From JABICX01 sp964528765 (GTDB taxonomy: Archaea; Nanobdellota; Nanobdellia; UBA10117; JABICX01): a stretch of DNA of 5,817 nucleotides. The position numbers and the translations under genes were made by a program. Of the stretch, positions 1-5,669 are shown in pieces. The notes under the pieces were generated by a model. That model searched no databases and was not told where the DNA came from. It was given only the letters and a program-made list of their open reading frames with translations. Location of the stretch: the NCBI GenBank assembly GCA_964528765.1, contig CAZGVA010000054.1, positions 1-5,817 on the forward strand, in the 5' to 3' direction. Position 1 is the stretch's first letter; each line of letters starts with the position of its first letter.

Positions 1-21
1 ACGATTAAAAAGAAAAAGTAA
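1..21 (+). CDS. 3' end of an upstream gene (partial)
   Basis: The first 18 bases read in frame as Thr-Ile-Lys-Lys-Lys-Lys and end in TAA at 19-21. The next gene's ATG starts at the very next base (TAAATG). No Shine-Dalgarno motif or TATA box can be seen before that ATG, so the next gene is probably translated by coupling to this one. A run of lysines at the C-terminus is what one expects after a last membrane segment facing the cytosol, and the protein at 735 ends in a similar way (RKKKK close to its end). With only six codons nothing can be said about function, and the frame could be open by chance. Confidence 0.4.
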   Translation, partial: TIKKKK

Positions 22-261
22 ATGGCTAAATATATATCTTTAAATTTATTTATTATTGGAGTAATTATTTCAGCGAGTTTTGGTTTATATGCACCTTTTG
101 CTATGGATGAAATTGGTTGGGATAAAGTAGATTCTCCAGAAACCCCAAAAGAGAAAATCGATTCTCTAGAAATACCAAACGATAAAATCGATAATTCAGG
201 TAATGGTGGTGAGATAAGTTTTTTTATTGAAGATCGGGGTGATTTACCTGAAGAAAGTTAA
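22..261 (+). CDS. small exported or membrane-anchored protein with a 10-residue tandem repeat
   Basis: No known family is recognised in this 79-residue protein. Residues 5-23 are strongly hydrophobic and form a signal peptide or N-terminal anchor; an Ala-Pro-Phe-Ala stretch at 24-27 could precede cleavage. Residues 34-59 hold an acidic/basic repeat of period 10, consensus (D/E)K(V/I)D(S/N)xExP(K/N), in about 2.7 copies. The tail (60-79) is Gly/Asp/Glu-rich and probably flexible. The ATG follows the upstream stop codon directly, which suggests an operon with translational coupling. Its 3' end overlaps the next reading frame. Its place beside other exported Ig-like proteins suggests a small envelope accessory protein, but that is inference. 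The hydrophobic start, the tight spacing and the amino-acid repeat argue that it is a real gene. Confidence 0.7.
   Translation: MAKYISLNLFIIGVIISASFGLYAPFAMDEIGWDKVDSPETPKEKIDSLEIPNDKIDNSGNGGEISFFIEDRGDLPEES
121..200 (+). repeat. 30-bp tandem repeat inside the small exported protein gene
   Basis: Units at 121-150 and 151-180 are 30 bp each and match at 23 of 30 positions. A partial third unit at 181-200 begins GATAAAATCGAT. Each unit encodes one 10-residue block of the type (D/E)K(V/I)D(S/N). The reading frame stays open through all copies, so this is a protein-level repeat and the copy number could vary between strains. Confidence 0.75.
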
Positions 262-664
262 CCTAAAAAAAGCAATATTTATATTTATTTTAGTATATTT
301 AGCAAGTTTTACGATTAGTAAGTTTTTTTTGAATAATACTTCAAATAATATTATTTATGAAACTAACGTTATTGTGTCAGACCACCCAGGTTTTGATATT
401 AATACAAGCGCAATAACTTTTGGCATGCTTGCACCAGAATTTGCAGCTACAAGAAATTTATTTATTGATTCAGAAGAAAATGCTCAAGAAGTGATAATTT
501 ATGTAGACAGAAATTTTTCAAATTGGCTATTTTCAAATAAAAATGAATTTATAATGCAGCCAAACATGCGAGAAACTGTTGCATTAACACTTGAAGTTCC
601 AAAAGATGCAAATATCGGTGAGTACTCTGGCGAAGTTAAAATTAAAATTAAACAGATTAATTGA
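227..664 (+). CDS. secreted or membrane-anchored single Ig-like (NEW3-like) domain protein
   Basis: Numbering is from the longest frame (TTG at 227, 145 residues). Residues 15-33 form a signal anchor preceded by lysines, so the rest lies outside the cell. Residues 44-143 look like one beta-sandwich domain. A pattern common in archaeal exported proteins is visible: F65-G66, P70 and R76 near an early strand, W100 in the middle, V124-P125, and G131-x-Y-x-G135 before the last strand. This resembles NEW3/COG1470-type Ig-like domains; the family call is by eye. There is no ATG start. TTG at 227, GTG at 239 and CTG at 248 are the in-frame options, and the strong Shine-Dalgarno match at 236-243 fits CTG at 248 best (138 residues). 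It overlaps the preceding gene by up to 35 bp, which suggests coupled expression. A structural or scaffold role in the envelope is likely; no catalytic residues are apparent. Confidence 0.75.
   Translation: MKIGVIYLKKVNLKKAIFIFILVYLASFTISKFFLNNTSNNIIYETNVIVSDHPGFDINTSAITFGMLAPEFAATRNLFIDSEENAQEVIIYVDRNFSNWLFSNKNEFIMQPNMRETVALTLEVPKDANIGEYSGEVKIKIKQIN
236..243 (+). promoter_or_regulatory. Shine-Dalgarno motif GGGGTGAT that questions the start of the Ig-like gene
   Basis: GGGGTGAT matches the archaeal Shine-Dalgarno core (G)AGGTGAT with one mismatch. It lies downstream of the TTG at 227 and contains the GTG at 239, so it cannot serve either of them. The next in-frame near-cognate codon is CTG at 248, with four bases between. 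The same GTGAT motif precedes the ATG at 1571 with five bases between. A CTG start would give a more usual N-terminus (M-K-K-V-N-L-K-K followed by the membrane segment). Confidence 0.5.
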
Positions 665-700
665 AACTAAACAGTAATGAATTCTTAGCGAGGCTACACG

Positions 701-713
701 AAAAGTATAAATG
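701..713 (+). promoter_or_regulatory. archaeal BRE/TATA promoter for a leaderless gene
   Basis: The only gap of this size on the left side of the window (665-734) contains GAAAAGTATAAAT. An A/purine-rich BRE-like stretch precedes the TATAAAT at 706-712. The centre of the TATA box is about 26 nt upstream of the ATG at 735, the standard archaeal distance to the transcription start. The transcript would therefore begin at or next to the start codon. No Shine-Dalgarno motif lies between, which agrees with a leaderless mRNA. The rest of the gap shows only a trivial 4-bp stem at 686-696. Confidence 0.65.
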
Positions 714-734
714 TATCCATTTATTTAATAATCT

Positions 735-1571
735 ATGAAGCAAGTATCAAGGAAAGTACTAGCGCTATTGCTAGTTATTTATATAGTATTTCTAGCTTTT
801 AGAGTTTATACAAATATAACTACTGGTTATGCTGGATTTGGTGAAGAATCAACTGCTACAGTGGGTTTTTATAATAATCATTGGCCTTGGTTGGAGCAAG
901 ATATTTCAGATATTGAATGGAACCAAGGATATAGTTATGCAGGATTAGACTTAGATAATTATTTTAATGATACAGCGGGAGAGATTTTAAATTATACATT
1001 TGCAGGACCGCAAAATATTGCAATTTCAATTAGTGAAGCAAATGTTGTTACTTTTATTGCATCGTCAAGTAGTTGGACAGGAACCAACTATGTTATTTTT
1101 ACTGCAATTGACCCGTGGGAATTAACTAATACAAGTAATAATATTAGTTTAACGGTTAAACCTTATTCCCCGCCACCTTCAACACCAGGTGCAGCAAGTA
1201 GTAGTAGTGGTGGCGGTACGCGTTATAATGAACCAGCGTGTATTACAAATTGGGCATGTACTGATTGGACCGCTTGCAAGGAAAATATCACATATAATAG
1301 CTTAGGTTATCAAACTAGAAATTGTATTGATTTACACCATTGTGATGTAAACACAACAATGCCTTCAGAAACTCAAACTTGTAGGTTACCTGAAGTACCA
1401 ACGATTGGCGAAGAGTTTGTTGTAGCAATTGAACCAATTATAAAAGAAGTATCGCACAGGCCGGTGTTATTATTAGTATTTGCATTAGGTGCAGTATTTT
1501 CAATTGAAATATTTGTTTATTATAACCAGAGAAAAAAGAAAAAAGAAATAATGGGGAGCCGTGATTATTAA
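735..1571 (+). CDS. bitopic surface protein: cadherin-like domain plus thrombospondin type 1-like module
   Basis: This 278-residue protein has a signal sequence or N-terminal TM at residues 8-23 and a C-terminal TM at 243-263, followed by a basic cytosolic tail (RKKKK). Residues 50-142 form a cadherin/Ig-like domain with the module LDLDxYFNDxxxxxLNYTFAG, an aromatic-rich strand and a closing SNNISLTV strand; three relatives occur or are approximated in the next protein. A Pro/Ser/Gly linker (144-163) leads to a six-cysteine module at 168-217 (C169, C175, C181, C197, C203, C216). W173, W178, and G191-x-Q-x-R195 there reproduce the WxxxxWxxC and GxQxRxC signature of thrombospondin type 1 repeats. 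Several N-X-S/T sequons suggest N-glycosylation. It has its own promoter and its stop overlaps the next start (TAATG), so the two are very probably coexpressed. A role in adhesion or surface-protein assembly is inferred. Confidence 0.85.
   Translation: MKQVSRKVLALLLVIYIVFLAFRVYTNITTGYAGFGEESTATVGFYNNHWPWLEQDISDIEWNQGYSYAGLDLDNYFNDTAGEILNYTFAGPQNIAISISEANVVTFIASSSSWTGTNYVIFTAIDPWELTNTSNNISLTVKPYSPPPSTPGAASSSSGGGTRYNEPACITNWACTDWTACKENITYNSLGYQTRNCIDLHHCDVNTTMPSETQTCRLPEVPTIGEEFVVAIEPIIKEVSHRPVLLLVFALGAVFSIEIFVYYNQRKKKKEIMGSRDY
948..975 (+). repeat. copy 1 of a dispersed coding repeat (LDLD-x-YF module)
   Basis: This 28-bp stretch encodes D-L-D-N-Y-F-N-D-T and matches 2747-2774 in the next gene at 26 of 28 bases. 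A more diverged copy lies at 4196-4223. The surrounding domains align at the protein level too, so this is domain duplication within and between the two surface-protein genes and not a mobile repeat. Confidence 0.6.
1561..1565 (+). promoter_or_regulatory. Shine-Dalgarno motif GTGAT for the giant surface protein
   Basis: GTGAT lies five bases before the ATG at 1571, inside the last codons of the preceding gene. It is complementary to the conserved 3' end of archaeal 16S rRNA. It supports ATG 1571 as the start even though it overlaps the previous stop codon by one base. Confidence 0.5.
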
Positions 1572-4500
1572 TGCCAGATAAAAACACACGAAAATATATG
1601 CAAGAAACAATGCCCACATTAATATTTACAACTTTGGCTTTACTTGTTATTGTGTTTGGATCTTTTTTTTATTATGTCTGTTCCTTAGATGATGGTTGTC
1701 TATATAAAGGATATTTTATGATATTTTTTAGTGTAGCCTTCATTCTATTTTTACTTATGGTTCGTGTTGAAAAAAGTAAAATAAAAGCACATTATAAAAA
1801 ATTTAGCTTAAAGTTAAAGCACAAAAAAAAGATAATTAAGAAAACGCCATTTGAAAAAATATTGCATAAATTAAATGCACTAAAACATAATTTTAAGAAA
1901 AATGGCCCAGCAGCGTCTAAAAATGAATTTTGCATTATATTTAAAGATCTTGTTTCGAAAATAATTCAACAAGATGGAAATTTTACGTACAAAGAACTGA
2001 TTGAAAAAGTAAATGGTTCCGGAATTTCAGTAAAATTAAGACAAGATATTGATAAAATGTTATCTTTCTTAGATGGTTTACAATATAGAGATGAAAAAAT
2101 AACTATTTCTGAATTAAAATCACTTATTAATTATTCAATTACTCTAACAAAAAGATTTAATATTCATCTTGATGAGCCAAAAGTTAAACACCAAATAAAA
2201 GAAATACAATTTAGATCTAAAAGTCTTTTTCATACAATTCCAGAGATTAAATTTCCTAATAAAAAAATTATAAGTGTTTTACTTGTTATCGTATTATTTG
2301 CAGGAAGTCTTGCGGTTTTTGGAGGCGAAATAACGGGATTTGCATTTAAATTAGCTGAAGGAACAAGTGGAAGTGTTACAATATTTACGTTAACTGATCA
2401 GTCTGTTGTTGAAGGACATACTACAGTACTTTCAATTTATGCAAATGATTCTGACGAAGAAAATATAATTTTCGATGTTGGTGAAAATGATCCAGATTGG
2501 GTTGCGATTGCCACAGTTAGTAATGTTACTACAAGTGGTGTAAATGCTACGGGAACATTGACGATTACGCCACCATCAACCGGTTATGTGGCAGATGAAT
2601 ATAGTGTTACAGTAATTGCTAGATCAACGGATAATGATGCAGCATCTGAAGCAATTTATATTAATGTTACAGACAATGTGGCGCCATCTGCACATACAAT
2701 TATACCAAATGTAACTTGGGAAGAAGATACAAATGATACTTCTTTAGATTTAGATGATTATTTTAATGATACAGAAGCAGACGATTTAGATTATACTTAT
2801 TCCGGAAATAATTTTATTTCAATAAGTATTAGCAGTGAAGGTATCGTCACGCTTTCAGCAGAACAAAATTGGTTTGGTAATGAGTCAGTTACTTTTACAG
2901 CTACAGATGATATTGATACAAATACTTCCAATGAAGTTGTTCTGAATATAACTAATGTATATGACCCACTTTCAGTAGAGAACATATCAATTATGCCTAG
3001 TTCGCCAAGCAATATTTCAGATTTAAATTGTAGTTGGTATATTGCTGATGAAGATAGTACTGCTAATCTAACTGCAGAATTATATTGGTATAAATCAAAT
3101 GGTACTGATTTTATACTTAATCTTACTGAAACAGATATTATATGTACCAGTAATTCTGATTGTTATGGTTCAGTTGTTATATCTTATGCATATACGGCAA
3201 TTTCAGATGTTTGGAATTGTACTGTCAATGCAACAGATCAATCAAATTATTCATTTAATTCAGCACAAGTTAATATAACTGCTAAAGCACCTGAACTCGT
3301 ATTTTTTGATAGTACATCTGACGATTATAATCGAACTAGTGTGGGGTCTGATGTTTATTTTAGTGTAATTTGGTCTGATATTGATAGTACAAATGTTACG
3401 ATGCATGTATGTAGTAATTCATCAGTTAATATTTCTGGTTGTGATGGCACAACTTTTTGTTCGAGTAATGAAGATACGTCAAGCACTATTGAATGCGCAT
3501 ATACAACCAGTTTAACAGATAATGTAAATACTACTTTCTGGTCATTTGTTTGCGATGACGTACTGTGTTCTACAGGTAATGAAAGTATGTTTTATATGAA
3601 TCAAAAACCTTCAATGTTATTTTCAGATGAAAATATCTCTTTTGAAGACGGAGCAGTAATTTGTGCAGGCGAATTTGATGAAGAGGGTTGTTTAAATCAG
3701 CAAAGTTATTTGAAATTTGATGGCAGTGCATTACAAGATTATACTCGAATGAATATAACTAATTCAGATATGTATATAACTGTCACAAATATTGAAGGTA
3801 ATTGGTCAGGTGATTTAATATTTTATTTAGTAACAAATGAAACTTGGACATCAAGTGATACTGTTTCAGGCATTGCAAATATGACTCTTGGATCAAGTAC
3901 CCTTTTTGAAGTAATAAATAATACGACAACACATAATATGGATATTACAACTTTAATGCGTGAAGCAGCAATGTCTTATAATCAAAGTAATATTTCATTC
4001 AAAATATACGAACCAAATGCTTCGGGGATAATTAATGATTCAAGAAGTAATGGTACTTATTTTGCAGTAGGTGATAATGATTCTTCAAGTAATATTGGTG
4101 AAATGTGGTTTAATTCTTCGCCCGAAATATATGCAAATATAACTAATTATATTCAAGATTATTCTTGGAATATGAATACTGCACAAGTAGGACCTGATTT
4201 AGATGATTATTTCACAGATCCAGATGGTTACGTTTTGAATTATACTGTCGCAGGTAATGAAAATATTGCGGTTGTTATAAATGAAACAACAAATATTGTA
4301 TTGTTTACACCCGATCCGGGGTGGGCAGGATCTGAAGATGTTATTTTTACAACATACGATGTTGTTGGAGAAAACACATCGAGTAATACAGTTACATTGA
4401 CCGTTATAACGGTATCGGGTTCAACAACAAGCCCAACGGTTTCAACGAGCAGTAGCAGTTCTAGAACTACTGAGCGGATTTCGGTTGAAATTACTGCGCA

Positions 4501-5110
4501 AGATATTGAAATGCATCCAATTGACGCTAAAGTGCATAGTATGATTGTTTCAAATACGGGAGAAGTGTCTTTAGATGAAATTGCATTAGATTACTTATTT
4601 CCAAATATTGAAAGTTTTTCAGGAGATATTAGTGAAAATTATATTAGTAGCTTAGCTGAAGGCGAAAATCAAACAATTAATATTGAACTTAAAACTTTAG
4701 GTGTGGAACCTGGAAATTATAATGTAAGTTTATCTGCAATAGTTGGAACACCAAGTGGTGTTACGGATACAGAAGTGTTTACAATTCGTATCAAAGATGA
4801 TGCAGATTGGCGGTCTATATTTGATAGAATCAAGTTTGTTGAAGATTTATTTAAAACAAATCCTGAATGTTTAGAATATTTGGAATATGTTACTGCTTCG
4901 CAAAAATTTGTAGGTTCAGGTGATATTAAAAGTGCACATGAGATACTTAATAAATATGTTGACGAATGTAAAGATCGAATTAAAGATGGAAAAACATTAT
5001 CTTTTAATTTCAGAGGAAATATTTTAGATAAAAATAAAATATTAATTGTAGTTGCTTTAGCAGCTGTAAGTATGCTATACGTTGCTTCGCTTTATATACA
5101 CCGAACCTAA
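1571..5110 (+). CDS. giant four-TM modular surface protein with Bat-like cytosolic domain
   Basis: This 1179-residue protein is predicted to have TM segments at about 14-37, 45-65, 232-251 and 1154-1175, with both ends in the cytosol. Lysine-rich 66-92 and the helical domain 93-200 are cytosolic; that domain resembles the one in the protein at 5148 and, by pattern, DUF4381/DUF4129/BatD-type tails. The ectodomain runs from about 257. Two cadherin-like domains (266-366, 373-465) come first. A four-Cys domain (466-570) and a six-Cys domain (571-679) follow. Residues 683-858 look like a DNRLRE/CBM96-type jelly roll (YLKFDGSAL, then ETWTSSDTV, then MDITTLMREA). A third cadherin-like domain (859-946), a Ser/Thr linker (949-966), a NEW3-like domain (968-1075) and a helical hairpin with C1100 and C1133 complete it. 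By eye about 40 N-X-S/T sequons lie outside and 16 of 17 cysteines are extracytoplasmic, so glycosylation and disulfides are likely. It is coexpressed with the gene at 735. An envelope scaffold or adhesin role is inferred; no enzyme motif is seen. Confidence 0.85.
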   Translation: MPDKNTRKYMQETMPTLIFTTLALLVIVFGSFFYYVCSLDDGCLYKGYFMIFFSVAFILFLLMVRVEKSKIKAHYKKFSLKLKHKKKIIKKTPFEKILHKLNALKHNFKKNGPAASKNEFCIIFKDLVSKIIQQDGNFTYKELIEKVNGSGISVKLRQDIDKMLSFLDGLQYRDEKITISELKSLINYSITLTKRFNIHLDEPKVKHQIKEIQFRSKSLFHTIPEIKFPNKKIISVLLVIVLFAGSLAVFGGEITGFAFKLAEGTSGSVTIFTLTDQSVVEGHTTVLSIYANDSDEENIIFDVGENDPDWVAIATVSNVTTSGVNATGTLTITPPSTGYVADEYSVTVIARSTDNDAASEAIYINVTDNVAPSAHTIIPNVTWEEDTNDTSLDLDDYFNDTEADDLDYTYSGNNFISISISSEGIVTLSAEQNWFGNESVTFTATDDIDTNTSNEVVLNITNVYDPLSVENISIMPSSPSNISDLNCSWYIADEDSTANLTAELYWYKSNGTDFILNLTETDIICTSNSDCYGSVVISYAYTAISDVWNCTVNATDQSNYSFNSAQVNITAKAPELVFFDSTSDDYNRTSVGSDVYFSVIWSDIDSTNVTMHVCSNSSVNISGCDGTTFCSSNEDTSSTIECAYTTSLTDNVNTTFWSFVCDDVLCSTGNESMFYMNQKPSMLFSDENISFEDGAVICAGEFDEEGCLNQQSYLKFDGSALQDYTRMNITNSDMYITVTNIEGNWSGDLIFYLVTNETWTSSDTVSGIANMTLGSSTLFEVINNTTTHNMDITTLMREAAMSYNQSNISFKIYEPNASGIINDSRSNGTYFAVGDNDSSSNIGEMWFNSSPEIYANITNYIQDYSWNMNTAQVGPDLDDYFTDPDGYVLNYTVAGNENIAVVINETTNIVLFTPDPGWAGSEDVIFTTYDVVGENTSSNTVTLTVITVSGSTTSPTVSTSSSSSRTTERISVEITAQDIEMHPIDAKVHSMIVSNTGEVSLDEIALDYLFPNIESFSGDISENYISSLAEGENQTINIELKTLGVEPGNYNVSLSAIVGTPSGVTDTEVFTIRIKDDADWRSIFDRIKFVEDLFKTNPECLEYLEYVTASQKFVGSGDIKSAHEILNKYVDECKDRIKDGKTLSFNFRGNILDKNKILIVVALAAVSMLYVASLYIHRT
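2747..2774 (+). repeat. copy 2 of a dispersed coding repeat (LDLDDYFND module)
   Basis: The stretch encodes D-L-D-D-Y-F-N-D-T at residues 393-401 of the giant protein and differs from 948-975 at only two bases. It opens the second cadherin-like domain. Confidence 0.6.
4196..4223 (+). repeat. copy 3, diverged, of the dispersed coding repeat (LDLDDYFTD module)
   Basis: The stretch encodes D-L-D-D-Y-F-T-D-P in the third cadherin-like domain of the giant protein. The first half matches 2747-2774 almost exactly and the second half has diverged. The following residues (LNYTVAGNENIAV) match the LNYTFAGPQNIAI of the protein at 735, so this domain is its closest relative at protein level. Confidence 0.5.
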
Positions 5111-5118
5111 TGCACAAG

Positions 5119-5129
5119 TTATATATAAT
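5119..5129 (+). promoter_or_regulatory. TATA box of a second leaderless promoter
   Basis: TTATATATAAT lies in the 37-nt gap between the giant gene (stop 5108-5110) and the ATG at 5148, with its centre about 24 nt before that ATG. No Shine-Dalgarno motif is present in the gap. This fits an internal promoter making a leaderless mRNA for the last gene. Another TATA-like match, TTTATATA at 5091-5098, would start transcription near 5121. The gap is so AT-rich that TATA matches also arise by chance. Confidence 0.45.
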
Positions 5130-5147
5130 CCAATATATATATTCTAT

Positions 5148-5669
5148 ATGATAGATGAGCTGGCAGATGCTCTATTCGAGAGACTCGGGTGGATAGTACT
5201 AATTGCAATTATTGCATTAATTATTTGGGTGTATCTTTATATTGTGGAATATAGTGATTGGTTTAGAAATCGAAAGAAGAATAAGAAATGCCCTGCAATT
5301 GATGAGTTAATGGACTATTTTAAATTTAGAATCAATTATTTAATTGAAAATATATCAACTCTTGAGTTAAATCAAGTACTAACTGAATTAAGTATGATTA
5401 CACGTCATTATTTATCTATTATCAAACAGGTTAAGATTTTACCAGGAGATACTGTTGCAGAAATTACTAAGAAAATTAATGATAAAGATAGTAAAAGTGA
5501 CTTATTGTTGGGTTTACTTGGTCGTTTTGAAATTATCAAACACCGATCAATTAGTATTTCAGAGCCACAAATTAAAAATTATCTGGAATTTATGAAAAAA
5601 ATATTGGAACATAAACCTGCAAAATTGGTTGAAGAAGAACTTACTGAAGACAACGAATCTACGGAATAG
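5148..5669 (+). CDS. single-TM protein with helical cytosolic domain (DUF4381/BatD-tail-like)
   Basis: This protein has 173 residues from ATG 5148. The frame is open upstream to a TTG at 5082, but that start lies within the previous gene, lacks a Shine-Dalgarno motif, and would put a less natural sequence before the membrane helix. Residues 1-12 are acidic and probably outside, 14-34 form one TM, and FRNRKKNKK (39-47) marks the cytosolic side. Residues 50-155 form a helical domain: HYLSIIKQ, a loop with GDT, AEITKKIN, a leucine-rich helix (LLLGLL), then H132-R133, ISISE and a final helix. The tail (161-173) is acidic. The same pattern is found at about residues 117-195 of the giant protein upstream. 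The architecture resembles DUF4381 or DUF4129/BatD C-terminal regions found beside MoxR, DUF58 and VWA genes. It may be the cytosolic-side partner of the giant protein. Family assignment is by eye and moderate. Confidence 0.8.
   Translation: MIDELADALFERLGWIVLIAIIALIIWVYLYIVEYSDWFRNRKKNKKCPAIDELMDYFKFRINYLIENISTLELNQVLTELSMITRHYLSIIKQVKILPGDTVAEITKKINDKDSKSDLLLGLLGRFEIIKHRSISISEPQIKNYLEFMKKILEHKPAKLVEEELTEDNESTE

Noticed and set aside
686..696. Small inverted repeat TAGC-GAG-GCTA in the gap before 735
   Set aside because: A 4-bp stem with a 3-nt loop and no T-tract is expected by chance and does not support a terminator or operator.
2797..3012. Open frame of 71 codons on the minus strand
   Set aside because: It lies wholly inside the giant gene, antisense to a convincing cadherin-like domain. 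It has no membrane segment, promoter or Shine-Dalgarno site, and it is a codon shadow.
948..4223. Possible mobile or CRISPR-like repeat from the three similar 28-bp stretches
   Set aside because: The copies are in frame, encode the same structural motif in homologous domains, and have no regular spacing or terminal inverted repeats. Protein domain duplication explains them.
1571..5110. Enzymatic domain (peptidase, glycosidase) in the giant protein
   Set aside because: No catalytic motif such as HExxH, GxSxG or a clear sortase or glycosidase signature is visible, and the ectodomain consists of beta-type structural modules.
5082..5147. TTG start at 5082 for the last plus-strand gene
   Set aside because: It would overlap the giant gene by 29 bp and add a 22-residue segment rich in Tyr, Ile and Pro encoded by the AT-rich promoter-like gap. 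ATG 5148 has a TATA box at the right distance and gives a cleaner N-terminus.
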